Part shown: positions 1-11,274 of the stretch, piece by piece
Numbering within the stretch: the stretch's first letter is position 1
How the letters are laid out: each line of letters opens with the position of its first letter
DNA from: Monomorium pharaonis
Taxonomy: Eukaryota > Arthropoda > Insecta > Hymenoptera > Formicidae
NCBI RefSeq assembly: GCF_013373865.1
Contig: NC_050472.1
Span: 17,081,636 to 17,145,635 of the forward strand
Length of the DNA stretch: 64,000 nt
Reading direction: 5' to 3'
The notes under the pieces: model-generated
What the model saw: only the letters and a program-made list of their open reading frames with translations
The model's database searches: none
What the model was told of the DNA's origin: nothing
Position numbers and translations under genes: made by a program

Positions 1-191
1 TATGTAAACCTGATGTTACATTTCTTCTTGTGAGTTGAGGCACCGCGCTTTCGCCTAGTGGCGGCCGCGCGCACTACTCGCAGTCGCCGGGGCCGCTGAC
101 CCGTTCGCGGACGCTGCGTGCGCGCGCGCGCGCGTCGTGCTGTGGCGTGCCGCCACAGGCACCAAATAAAAATTTCTAAATTCATGTAACA
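1..191 (+). other. Left leader of the DIRS-like element
   Basis: GC-rich leader with a CG dinucleotide run at about 119-134, directly upstream of the first ATG of the gag-like reading frame at 192. DIRS elements carry inverted termini, so this is probably the left terminal region, but the window starts inside or at its edge and the end cannot be defined. Confidence 0.4.
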
Positions 192-1453
192 ATGGGTAAA
201 TCCTCTCTTAAATTGAAGAAAAGGAAGAGTTCTTCCTTTAGGGATCGTCTTGCGGTCCTCGAACAAAAAGGTAGCTCGTTTGGTCGCATTGAAAGCTAAG
301 GAGGTTAATGAGTCTTTTTCCTCCTCTCGTTTCCGTCTTCTTTTCGGTCTCGTTAAAATGACCGAAATTCAAACGAGGACAGAATGTCGGAAATTATTGA
401 TAGCGAGGACGATTCGGCGCATGTTATCTCAGCTTGGAGTTCCAGTAGTGTCCTTGCTTGGGCAGCGCCTGCGAGACAGGAAGGGCCCAAAGATTCACAT
501 AATTCAGATGTGTTCGTACTTTCCGCGTCTGTTTTATAGAATTCGAACGGCTAGTCGACACAGCCTTTTTCGAATGATCGGATTACTTTCTCGTTCGTTG
601 CAGACTTGTTAAATAACGAGGGCGAGACATTTCATACGCCTTCGCAGGTAACTCCGGTCATGCTGATGACTTCTGCACACGACGAGGTTAATGTGGATGC
701 TCTAACTATGGAACTTTTTGATTCCGAACTCGAGAAACCGGAAGTACTTCCATGGAACACCTTGGTAATGCAAAAATGGCAGGATCTCACCCGCATCGGT
801 CTTTCTGTGGATCAGCGTGATGCTCTTCTCAAGAAATATTCACCTTCGGATGCGGTAGCTTTCCTTAAAGCTTCGATTTTAAATCCTGAATGCAGGTCGG
901 CTTTAAAAAATAATTCGATCGTGAAGAGAGATGATTTAAATTTTAAAGATCAGAATCAAGTAGGCGTAGCTCTCTGCGCTTTTGGTGAGGCCATTTCGGA
1001 TTTTTTAAAGCCCAGTATTCAGCAAACCTTGGAACCGGAAGCTCGAGCGGCTGTTATGAAGGTTAATGAAGGGGCAAGGATTTTAGCGGACTTATTCTAT
1101 CGGCTTTTTTTATCCTGTAGAAGCCAGATTAAGCCAGCTCTTAGTCTTTTTGCTAAGAATACAGCAGACTCTATTCCGGCAGACAACTTTTTTTCGGTTC
1201 TTCTTTCGGAGAAGAATTAAAGAAGGCATCAAGTTTAGAGAAATCTACCAAGGATATGGTTAAAATACCTTTAGCTGTTCCTAAGAAAATTCATCAACCG
1301 TTGAAGCAGCCGACACAGCCGTCCTCTTCTAGATTGGAAAATTACCACACCTCTGCTACGAATGCAAGGCCAGCGACAACCAGGAGAGCAGGAGCGTCAT
1401 ACAGCAGTCGTCGACCGTCCTACCGCTTCAAATCCCGCTCGAAGAGACGTTAG
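192..1453 (+). pseudogene. DIRS-like ORF1 (gag-like protein), frameshifted
   Basis: The start at 192 gives MGKSSLKLKKRK, a lysine-rich N-terminus that hits a stop near 298. The frame resumes with a serine/aspartate-rich stretch (SEIIDSEDDSAHV, about 384-420), then a long open stretch at 606-1220 and a basic, arginine-rich tail at 1256-1453. This order (basic N-terminus, acidic linker, helical core, Arg/Ser-rich tail before the RT) fits the structural protein of DIRS-type retrotransposons. No zinc knuckle is seen, which is normal for the group. The assignment rests on position immediately upstream of a DIRS-type RT; the protein itself has no diagnostic motif. At least two frameshifts make it a pseudogene. 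Confidence 0.55.
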
Positions 1454-3300
1454 ATCGCGAGGTAACCACTGCGGGCAGGTTAGGCCTTTTCCTTCACCAA
1501 TGGAAGGCGATAACCTCGGATCCAGTAATTTTGGAGGCCATTTTAGGGTACAGACTATCCTTCAGAGCTCGTCCATCGTCTCAAACTATCGAGCCCTCCG
1601 TTTATTTATCTAATTCGGAGGAAAGCATTTGTTTTCAGGAGATTTGCAGACTTTGCAGTAAGGGTGTAATTGAGCCCGTATCTGATTGTGAGGGTCAATT
1701 TCTTTCCTCATTTTTTATTATCAAAAAGTTTTCAGGAGGCTGGAGATTTATTTTGAATTTAAAACGCTTTAATGATTTTATATTAGCTCCTCATTTTAAG
1801 TTAGAGGATTGGAAGACGGTGGTTCGGGACGTTTCTTTCTTCGGGAGATTTTCTCGCATTAATTGATTTAAAAGACGCATATCTACTTTTATCTATTCAT
1901 CCAGATGACCGTAAATTTTTACGTTTTTGTTTCCGGGGACTTTTTCAATTTAAAGCTTTATCTTTTAGTCTTGCATCGGTAAGACCAAAGGTAAGACCCT
2001 TACATTTTCACTAAAATTATGAAACCGGTTCTATATTCTCTCAGAGAGAAAGGTCTTCATTTGGTGGTGTACTTGGACGATTTCTTTTTTATCGGCTCCT
2101 CTTTTGATCAATGCTCATCGAATATTTCCGTTACGTCGGACCTCCTTTCTTCTCTAAGTTTTGTAATTAATAAGCATAAAAGCATACTTACTCCTTCGAA
2201 AACGTGTCACTTTTTAAGTTTTATTTTTGACACCGATTATTTCTCGGTCTCTATTCCACCTGACAAGAGAAATAAGCTCCTCCAGAGTACTCTTTCTATG
2301 TTGCACAAGAATTCGTGTAAAATACGTGTTTTCGCTAGCTTTATTGGCTCCCTTACTTCCGTCTGTCCTGCAGTAAAATATGGCATCTTGCATATTAAAA
2401 AACTCGAGAGAGAAAAGTTCCTGGCTCTTTTAGCTTCTGATGGTGATTTTGAAGCAAATATGATATTGTCAACTTCTATCAAAAATGATCTTTTGTGGTG
2501 GAAAGCCATTTTTGCAAATTCTTTCCAGCGTAACGTTATTTGATCGGGCCATTTCGCTCTCGAGATTTTTACAGATGCGTCCCTGTCAGGATGGGGAGCA
2601 GTTTGTGGCAATAAGCGTACTCATGGCTTTTGGTCGTCTGTGGACAAGGAATACCACATAAATTTTCTTGAGCTTTTTAACGGTTTTCCACGCTTTAAGA
2701 TGCTTTGCTTCCCACTGTAGAAGATGCAACATTCTATTGAGAATAGATAATTCCACAGCTATTTTGTACATTAATCGCATGGGTTTAATTAAGTTCCCGC
2801 TTCTATCGGATCTTGCCCGTAAGATTTGATGCGCTAAGCGTGATCTTTTTATCTTCGCCTTATATATTCCTTCCGCTCAGAATTTCGAAGCAGATGCGGA
2901 ATCTCGTGTGATTTCAGAAGAAACAGAATGGTCCTTAGGGCAAAGTTATTTTGACAGAATTAAGGTTCATTTTGATCAATTTGATATTAACCTATTTGTT
3001 TTTTCAATTAATACAAAGTGCCTTCTTTTTGTTTCCTGGTTCCCAGATCCATTGCTCACGTTGTTGATGCATTTTCGTTAGACTGGAGTCAATTTTATTT
3101 CTACGCTTTTCCTCCATTTATTTTAATTTTTCGGGTTTTGCGGAAAATTATCGATGATAGAGTTGTAGTCGTTCCCTGGTGGCCAGCGCAATCCTGGTTT
3201 CCTTTATTTAATCACCTTGTCATTGACCATCTGATTTGTTTCGACCCGGATATTAACATGCTTTCATCCCCTTTCAGGGAGACACACCCAGCATGGACCA
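1440..3300 (+). pseudogene. DIRS-like reverse transcriptase-RNase H
   Basis: The RT starts around 1460 with the DIRS-style lead-in (AGRLGLFLHQW) and runs through FILNLKRFN (near 1750), IDLKDAY (near 1860-1875, across a frameshift) and the catalytic YLDDFF at 2070-2087. RNase H follows: FTDASLSGWGAV at about 2567, an LRIDNSTA segment near 2740 and QNFEADAESR near 2878. The terminal segment HAVDAFSLDWSQ-like (3055-3100) and WWPAQSWFP (3175) is typical of the RNase H to recombinase connection in DIRS elements. Frameshifts near 1860, 1985, 2545 and several later points break the frame, so no full protein can be made. Its neighbours are the gag-like ORF upstream and a recombinase remnant downstream. 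Confidence 0.85.
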
Positions 3301-3640
3301 GGATTTCCCTGGTTGCTGCGAGGTTATCCGTCAAGACTTCCTGATCAAGCGAACACCGATATCGGCGTTGGATGCAACTCCGGCTTCTCTCTCGAAGTCT
3401 TCGCTTGTTCAATATTCTAAGCCTCTTAAATTGTGGTAGCGATACTGTAGACTTAGTATCAGCAGAGCTGTCATTTACTTGCACATTTCGGGCCGATTTC
3501 GTTGTCACTTCGCCCACTGTCCTCCTCTCACCGCGCATCGACCCGCAAGATGCCTATAAACAAAACGCGAGAGACTTTCTCTTGTCTCAGGAGCGTCACG
3601 CGTACTATACGTATGAGAGAATTGAATCTCCTTAAGTAAC
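3285..3640 (+). pseudogene. DIRS tyrosine recombinase N-terminal remnant and right end
   Basis: Reading through about 3325-3440 gives a segment with FLIKRTPISALDATPASL then SLVQYSKPLKLWW, the pattern of the SAM-like N-terminal domain of a phage-type tyrosine recombinase (Ser-rich, Y...L..W). The catalytic R-H-R-Y half is absent; a sequence with no recognised domain follows from about 3450 to 3640. The element therefore cannot integrate by itself. I infer that the right terminus lies before 3640 but cannot see a terminal repeat. Confidence 0.5.
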
Positions 3641-3719
3641 AATTGCAACACATTTCTTTTATAAATAATTGTAGATTAATTATAAAAAATCTTCATTATT
3701 GATAATGGCATTTTAGGTA

Positions 3720-6130
3720 TACAGGGAGTCCCAGAGCATACTGGTCACTGTTCATAAAAAGGTAGATGGGATCGAGATGAACATAAAAGTTCAATATTGT
3801 TGTGGGTTTGGTCTGCTAATAATCGAGATATAAATTTTTTTAATTGTGCGAATGAGAGCGCGCCTTGCGCGCCGAAGGAAGGGCTCGAGCCGCTCGAGCC
3901 ATAGCACGGCCTACTGTTTCAAGCATTGGCTGCCGGCGGCGGCGGGGGAAAGAAGGAGAAGCGTGGCGTCGTCGCCGTTCCCACGTCTCGCCGCACCGTG
4001 CCTAAGCTCGCGTCGATGGCTGCTACGCATACTCGCGATTACATGACGAGATTATAAATTATTAATAAAAATAGGACAAATTTAAATCGTAATAAACTTT
4101 TGTAAATAAGAAAGTCGAAAGAGAGAAAGCGATGGAAACGTATGGAACCTGCAAATAATATAATATTTGCCGCATCAAATTCTCTCATCGTTTTTTATGG
4201 AATATTAAATTAACGAAGATTTATCACGATTGATTCTTTATACATTCTCCTTTCGTAACCATCTTATTAGAAAATTACGAAATGCACGAAATACTATCCC
4301 TAATATGCACTCTTTGTAAAATAACACGATAGAAAAATATTCGCGTTTGATCTAACGACTTCAGGATAAATTATTCGATGCAACTTCTATGGTAATTATA
4401 AGTAATTAGAGATCAATGTTATGTCAAGTATCGTTAGTATGGTTAACTAGAAATGATTTTCTCTTGTATATGATAGAGAACTTCGAATTTCTTCTATCGT
4501 TAATACATTATAAGTCACTGAAAATCTGTCGTAATTAATAATGCAATTAAAGATAGAAGAAACTGTAAGTTTTCTATGGTTATAAAAGAAAATCCTTCGT
4601 TGTGTTAACAATACATGATATTGAACATTAATTTTTGAGCATAATTATCGTAGCATCGCGCCTAAGCTATCGTGAAATCGTTACATCAAAAGGGAATATT
4701 TTTCTGTGTTATTACAAAGAGTGTAACATACTATGGATAAGTATTTTGCGCATTTTAGTATGACACCTCTCTCTCCTCTCTCACTCTCTCTCTCTCTCTC
4801 TCCCCCCCCCTTCCCTCTTTCTCCTCAAGCACTACGTAGTACACAAATACAGTAAATATTACCACGTTTAACAACATCTTTAGTTTGTACTATTCTACTT
4901 TCATTATGTGTAATTTGAATAAAATTTTAACAATTATCATTTCTTTATATTTTTAGTGTACACACGATCGAAAAAAAAATTATCAAAAATTATCACTAAA
5001 ACTGCGATAAATAATCAGCACGATACTTTCTTTCTGAGTGTCGTATCGTGTTTAATGTTAAAAATGTTAAAAAATAGTAATCTTGTTAAAAAAATTTTAT
5101 GACATTTAATGAATTCTAATAATATTGATTGGAACTGTTGTTGAAAATGACGTTTATCGTGTGTCTGTAAATACTTTAGAGGGAAAGATATTCCTGCTAA
5201 ATTACAAAGTATAAAAGTACAAAGTTCAATTTTACATACAAATCAAGAGTAAATAAAAAATTCAATAATGAATAAAAGAATTCAGAGTTTCTTCTACCTT
5301 TAATTGTATTATTAATTACGACAGATTTTCAGTGACTTATAATGTATTAACGATAGAAGAAATTCGTAGTTCTCTATCATATACAAGAGAAAATCATTTC
5401 TAGTTAACCATACTAACGATACTTGACATAACATTGATCTCTAATTACTTATAATTACCATAGAAGTTGCATTGAATAATTTATCCTGAAGTCGTTAGAT
5501 CAAACGTGAATATTTTTCTATCGTGTTATTTTACAAAGAGTGCATATTAGGGATAGTATTTCGTGTATTTCGTAATTTTCTAATAAGATGGTTACGAAAG
5601 GAGAATGTATAAAGAATCAATCGTGATAAATCTTCGTTAATTTAATATTCCATAAAAAACAATGAGAGAATTTGATGCGGCAAATATTATATTATTTGCA
5701 GGTTCCATACGTTTCCATCGCTTTCTCTCTTTCGACTTTCTTATTTACAAAAGTTTATTACGATTTAAATTTGTCCTATTTTTATTAATAATTTATAATC
5801 TCGTCATGTAATCGCGAGTATCCGTAGCAGCCATCGACGCGAGCTTAGGCGCGGTGCGGCGAGACGTGGGAACGGCGACGACGCTACGCTTCTCCTTCTT
5901 TCCCCCGCCGCCGCCGGCAGCCAATGCTTGAAACAGTAGGCCGTGCTATGGCTCGAGCGGCTCGAGCCCTTCCTTCGGCGCGCAAGGCGCGCTCTCATTC
6001 GCACAATTAAAAAAATTTATATCTCGATTATTAGCAGACCAAACCCACAACAATATTGAACTTTTATGTTCATCTCGATCCCATCTACCTTTTTATGAAC
6101 AGTGACTAGTATGCTCTGGGACTCCCTGTA
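3720..6130. mobile_element. Long palindromic non-autonomous DNA transposon (TA duplication)
   Basis: The left arm (3720-4563) and right arm (5286-6130) are inverted copies of about 845 bp, nearly identical including a GC-rich core (3843-4040 against 5804-6004). The ends read TACAGGGAGTCCCAGAG, and the flanks supply TA at 3718-3719 and 6131-6132, which suggests the Tc1/mariner superfamily. No transposase is present. Small reading frames in the GC-rich part of each arm are identical only because the DNA is palindromic. A diverged relative of the left arm and loop starts near 46460. Confidence 0.8.
4564..5285. repeat. Unique loop of the palindromic element, with CT microsatellite
   Basis: AT-rich spacer between the arms. 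It contains a pyrimidine (CT)n run at about 4767-4822 and is colinear with 47437-48300 (shared landmarks: the GTGTTATTACAAAGAGTGTA region and the GTAAATACTTTAGA segment). No coding potential seen. Confidence 0.7.
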
Positions 6131-6310
6131 TAATTACTCTTATTATATCTTTTAATAGCTTTATTATAATCTAATATTTTATTTACAATTTTTACCTTGT
6201 GTATATTATATTTACAATATCTATAAATCTTATTTTATGAAATTTATTTTTTTAAATACAATTGATACACGTAGAAATATGTATTATATAATTATTGCAT
6301 AATTGTAATT
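6131..6310. other. AT-rich spacer
   Basis: Short AT-rich DNA between two palindromic elements; nothing recognised. Confidence 0.6.
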
Positions 6311-6461
6311 AAAACAATAGTTTTCACGTCACCCATGAGATACTATTGCTGACGCGTTTTTTTTAAAGTGGTTTTTCCATTAGACCTACTCCACTGATGA
6401 GAAGAATAATGAAAGAATGTAAAAAAATAAAAGAGCGGAAATTAAAGGAATAATAAAAAAA

Positions 6462-6990
6462 TTAATTTGATTTTCTAGGCCGTTTACATGATTGTACAAG
6501 AGAGGGAATATCTATTGAAATATTTGAAGAACTAATTCGCATTAATGAAGTTAATGATGTATCACTCAAGGAAGAACATTTATCAGTTTTTATGTTCTTC
6601 ATTTTTAAAAATGAACATTCACATAAATATGTGGATCTAAACATAGAAAAAATTCGGAGACTAAAATCCTTTAGATTAGGATAATTTGACACATTTAAAA
6701 TTTAAACAAATTTTATTCTTTTTTTTCGGATGCGTTTTGAGCGTAAGGTCATTTTGCAAATCGCAAAGTTCTTCTTGAAACTGTAAATATTGTTGTTCAA
6801 TTTCCGCAGTCAGAGGATTTTCAAAGAGAGTTAAATCCTTTTGGATAGTTTTAAAATCATTAAAATGCGTATTAAATTGGTTTATTAATAAATCTATTAA
6901 ATAAATATACTTTTTAAAATTACAATTTACGCCGTATTCTTGGAAGAGAATCTGGCAGAAGGGATAAAAATGAAGACTATCTTTTTCCAA
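6462..6990 (-). pseudogene. hAT transposase C-terminus, inverted duplicate
   Basis: Minus-strand fragments with a 104-residue stretch (6676-6990, helical, ending in an LQNDLTLKTHP motif) followed in another frame by YPNLKDFSLRIFSMFRSTYL (6462-6692). The second part matches the hAT C-terminal dimerisation pattern (aromatic-proline lead, SMFGSTYxCE, LxDxxLxxxxRI), as in the GTF2IRD2/SCAND3-like branch. A one-frame shift separates the two parts. It is the inverted twin of 7860-8376 and has no promoter or N-terminus. Confidence 0.75.
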
Positions 6991-7039
6991 GGAATTTTTT
7001 AGTAAATGTAATTTACGACGAAATGTGGCGTCAAGAATT

Positions 7040-7700
7040 AAAAATATTGCTTGATCGATAGAAGAAAAATTAAAATGTTTATTAGCAAGTTGTAGTTATT
7101 TTTCATTACGTCTAGATGAAAGTACTGATTCGACATGTAAGTCAAATGAGTATTTTTGTTCGAATCGTACAAAACGATTTCTCATGCGTTGAAGAACTTT
7201 TAGATTTCGTTCCTTTGCATGACACAACGGGTGTTGATATTTTCAGGGGCGTGAACAAACTCTTCAAAAATTTAATGTAAATCTTTCAAAATGTTCAGCG
7301 ATAGTAAAGGATGACGCAAGAGCAATGACGGGTCCGAAAACTGGTTTCTGTTGTCAAATAAGGCAGCGACGTTCTAAATTTCCAATTATTCATTGCATTA
7401 TCCATCAAGAAGCATTGTGCGCGAAAGATATAAAATTGTGTACCATGAAAACTATTACCAAAATTATCAATTTGATAAAAGGCGGTCACAAATTTCTTTC
7501 ACATCGGAAATTTCAAAATTTTCTCGAAGAACATGATGCAATTTATACAGATGTTTCATTATACTGTAAAGTACGATGGCTCAGTGTCGCGAAATGTTTA
7601 GAAAAATTCTTCGCGTTAAGAAAAGAGATCTTTTTCTTGCAAGAAATTTCTATTGCAAAAGACAATGATATTAAATCTCTCTCCTAGAAGATAGATATAC
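7040..7700 (+). pseudogene. hAT transposase core fragment
   Basis: The + strand encodes a degenerate lead-in (near 7085-7210: SLRLDESTD-like sequence), then TGPKTGF, CIIHQEALCAK and VRWLSVAKCLEKFF (7325-7680). These are hallmark segments of the GTF2IRD2-type hAT transposase core: the DESTD catalytic site, the CxxH segment and the W after Y..VRWLS. A stop interrupts near 7686 and the frame resumes in the right arm at about 7700-8376. The region upstream of the first catalytic aspartate (BED finger) is missing because the inverted arm replaces it. Confidence 0.75.
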
Positions 7701-7859
7701 AGAATTTCTTTGTAAACTCGCTTTAATTATAGATTTGATAAATTATTTAAACATTTTAAATCTAAAGCTGCAAAAGCCCAACCAGGCAATATCTCAATTA
7801 GTCAGTTATATTGATTCTTTTTGTCATAAATTACATTTACTAAAAAATCACTTGGAAAA

Positions 7860-8376
7860 AGTCTTCATTTTTATCCCTCCTGCCAGATTCTCTTCCAAGA
7901 ATACGGCGTAAATTGTAATTTTAAAAAGTATATTTATTTAATAGATTCATTAATAAATCAATTTAATACGCATTTTAATGATTTTAAAACTATCCAAAAG
8001 GATTTAACTCTTTTTGAGAATCCTCTGACTGCGGAAATTGAACAACAATATTTACAGTTTCAAGAAAAACTTTGCGATTTGCAAAATGACCTTACGCTCA
8101 AAACGCATCCGAAAAAAAGGAATGAAATTTTTTTAAATTTTAAATGTGTCAAATTATCCTAATCTAAAGGATTTTAGTCTCCGAATTTTTTCTATGTTTA
8201 GATCCACATATTTATGTAAATGTTTATTTTTAAAAATGAAGAACATAAAAATTGATAAATGTTCTTCCTTGAGTGATACATCATTAACTTCATTAATGCG
8301 AATTAGTGCTTCAAATATTTCAATAGATATTTCCTCTCTTGTACAATCATGTAAACGGTCTAGAAAATCAAATTAA
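7860..8376 (+). pseudogene. hAT transposase C-terminal dimerisation region
   Basis: Continuation of the core on the same strand. It ends with YPNLKDFSLRIFSMFRSTYL and a serine-rich tail (stop at 8374-8376). It differs from its inverted twin at 6462-6990 by a few substitutions, including frame-disrupting changes near 7900, so the two copies have diverged a little since duplication. Confidence 0.75.
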
Positions 8377-8528
8377 TTCTTTTATTATTTCTTTAATTTT
8401 CGCTCTTTTATTTTTTTACATTCTTGCATTATTCTTCTCTTCAGTGGAGTAGGCCTAATGGGAAAACCACTTAAAAAAAAACGCGTCAGCAATAGTACCT
8501 CATTGGTGACGTGGAAACTATTGTTTTA

Positions 8529-8706
8529 TCTGCAAATCAGAAAGATTCAACGATCGCAACAAAAGCTGTCACTATGTAAAATGAACGATATCTATACTGA
8601 TATATGTATCAAGCTGTAAAACTATTTCAACTGTCGAGACACATTTGGTATTATTTATTTTTCATTTCACCGCAAATTGACAAAGAATCTTCATTTTTGT
8701 ATTTCT
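8529..8706. other. Spacer between hAT and Tc1 palindromes
   Basis: AT-rich, no feature recognised. TA at 8707-8708 is the left target duplication of the next element. Confidence 0.6.
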
Positions 8707-9847
8707 TACTACACTTCTCGCAAAAATTAAAGGAACAAAAAAATTTTCTAAATTTTTTGCCAATTTTCAACAGGCTGTATTTTAGTGAAAAATGGTCGTA
8801 CAGGAAATAAAAAAACATAGCTTTTGAAGCTTGAAGACTCTAGTTTTAGAATTTTTTGGTTAAAAATTTTTCTGAGCACCGGTAGCCATGCAATTCTTGG
8901 ATAAAGCACGAAGAAAAAATTTTCAAAATTTTTTACATTTTTTTTCGCTCTACGGGCATGAAAAAAATTTTTCGAGCTAAACCAATGCATAGGTCGCATA
9001 GCCTGTTCATTCAGCTTCAATTTGCTTTTTTCGGAAGTCAGATACGACTATTTGTCTTCGAGATATCGAATTTTGAATGCAAAAGGACCCTTTTTCACTC
9101 AACTGCCGATATCTCTGAAACTACTGGTCGCCTAGCGAGCTGACGAGCGGTTTCGTTTTCTGCAGAAAATTTCCTACAAAAATCTGTCATGGTTGATTAA
9201 AAAAAAATTTTGTCCCACCTGAAACGGTAACGTGAAAAAAGAGCAAAAAAATGCCATTTTCCCCTTTTTTGGTAAATCGACTGTGTCTTCGACAATATTG
9301 GGGCAAAAGCTTAGGTTAGAAGAAAATTTTACAGTCTAATGTACCCCAAAGACCCCCCTAAATTTTTAGATCGATCGGTTCAGCGGTTTCCCCGGACCAA
9401 TTGATTGAAATTTTGAAAAAATTAAGAGAACAAGACTTTGTTCCTTAAATTTGACCTAATCTTTTTAAAATTCAATAATTTCATTTTTTTTACTTTTTAC
9501 TCAATTTTGAGTTTTTTGAAGATTGAGTAACAAAAAAAAATCCAAAAAAATTTTTTCAAAAATTTCGAAATTTCCAAAAAATTTTTTTTTGAAAATTTAA
9601 AAAAAAATTTGAAAAAAAATTTCTTTTTTTTCGTTTTTAAGAAAATCAAACTTTCTGACGAAAATTTTGATTGATGATTGATTTACCGCCGGCATTAGCG
9701 TTATCCAAAGCATACCACGTGGAGGTTGCACGGTTGGATTTACGCTTCTTTTGTGCTTACGCACGTGTGTTAATGATTCTTCGAAAAAAATGAGACCCCG
9801 TGGTTCGTCAGCTCCACAGTATTTTGCGACTCCAAACTCATTTTCTA

Positions 9848-9990
<143 letters not shown>

Positions 9991-10007
9991 GTGTGTGTGT
10001 CTCGTGT

Positions 10008-10352
10008 TCAGTATCGAGTGTTCCCGCCTCTACTCCTAATCACAGCTTGCAATCTTTGTCGCATATTCGAAATGCAATTTCGGATCATCTGTTGAGGGAT
10101 CTGACGCCAAATTCTTATCAAAGCGTTCTCTAATGCTGCCAAATTATTCAGATTCGGATAATTTTGACGCAATCGGCGGCCCAATATGTCCCAGACGTGC
10201 TCTATCGGATTCAGGTCAGGACTCATTGCAGGATGCCTCAACAATGTAATGTTGTTTCTCTGAAAAAATTGGCGGGTGATATTCGCTGTATGAGGCCTAG
10301 CATTATCCTGCATAAAAATAAATCCTCTCCTGTTCCTTGCTAAAGGTAACAC
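10008..10352 (-). pseudogene. Tc1-like transposase C-terminal half (left arm copy)
   Basis: The frame contains FMQDNARPHTA (second catalytic Asp) and SPDLNPIEHVWD (third acidic residue, Glu), then a helical C-terminus ending RSRGGNTRY. This is the classic Tc1 DD34E DDE domain. The first Asp and the HTH region are not attached: the sequence before the frame is instead the inverted 5'-leader part of the same element. Identical to the right-arm copy, so it has been homogenised or duplicated recently. Confidence 0.85.
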
Positions 10353-10652
10353 GTGAATATATTCAATATATTCAATATTCGAATCTTCAAACTTTCATTT
10401 TCCTTGAAAAAAATTTTATTGAAAAAAATTAAAGTTGATACCCCTAAGGTGCCCACGGTACCCATTGTGCGAAATTCTGAGCGATTAATTTTTCACGTTC
10501 CTGCAGAGCCATTACGCGTTACAAAACAGTTTTTTTCAAAACTAACCCTTTTTCGATATTTTCAAAGAAGAAATTACTGACAGCAGCTTTTAAAATTTGA
10601 TTCGTGTCATAATGCCTCCCAGGCGACATTTATCTGCCCCAGAAAGGGGCCA

Positions 10653-10870
10653 GGGCAGCTATTATGTAACTTTTATGATTCCATTCGGAATCTTACGTTT
10701 CCGATCGTCAAGTTTCCGAACATAATTTCGTTCGCGTCTTTTAGCTATTATGAATCTTGTCAAAATCGGAACGGAATCGGGTTTCCGTACATTTTGACAG
10801 ATGCGAAATAAGAATTAGTGAAACAAGCGGAACGCGCGAAACGGACAGTTTCAACCAATCACGGTGCAAG
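10653..10870. promoter_or_regulatory. Harbinger 1 left end with CGGAA/TTCCG subterminal motifs
   Basis: Terminal repeat followed by seven CGGAA or TTCCG pentamers (for example in CATTCGGAATC and GTTTCCGATC). Subterminal repeats of this type are usual binding sites for the element's own DNA-binding protein. That role is inferred here. Confidence 0.5.
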
Positions 10871-11274
10871 ACAAACGTGTCATTTATAAGTGTCACACAC
10901 TGCAGAAACATTACAGAAACTGTAAGTAAAATATTTAATTAATAATTATGTATAGAAAACGTACATATTAAATGTTTATCTTACTAATAAATCTAATTAA
11001 TAATTTCTAAAATAATAAGTGCACAAAAGACTTGATAATTAAGTTAATTCGTTTATATAACCTTTTATTTAATATCGTTATTTTTTATAAAAGAAACAGC
11101 GATATTAAATAAAGATTATTGCCTTTTGCTCCCTAATAGCAAAAATGTAAAAATAAATCTAAATAAAATGTGTTTTCCTCAAAACAACAATATATTATGT
11201 TATATGTATATATATCATATATATATATATATTTATATATTCTTATATTTAAAGATATTATTTATTTATAAATA

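Larger units (their letters stand above)
6311..8528. mobile_element. hAT-type transposon converted to a palindrome
   Basis: Inverted arms at about 6311-7018 and 7828-8528 flank a unique centre (7019-7827). The outer ends match as AAAACAATAGTTTYCACGTC and its reverse. Each arm encodes the C-terminal dimerisation part of a hAT transposase, and the centre encodes the core on the + strand. The normal 5' half of the transposase is missing and its place is taken by an inverted copy of the 3' half. No convincing 8-bp target duplication is visible at the flanks, unlike a fresh hAT insertion. Confidence 0.75.

Noticed and set aside
1..21. Similarity of TATGTAAACCTGATGTTACA to 46417-46437
   Set aside because: About 20 bases only; the second site is LINE coding sequence, and the window start prevents checking further. 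Probably chance.
3846..4046. 66-codon Arg-rich frame, repeated at 5804-6004
   Set aside because: Identical only because the DNA is palindromic; GC-rich arm sequence with no domain.
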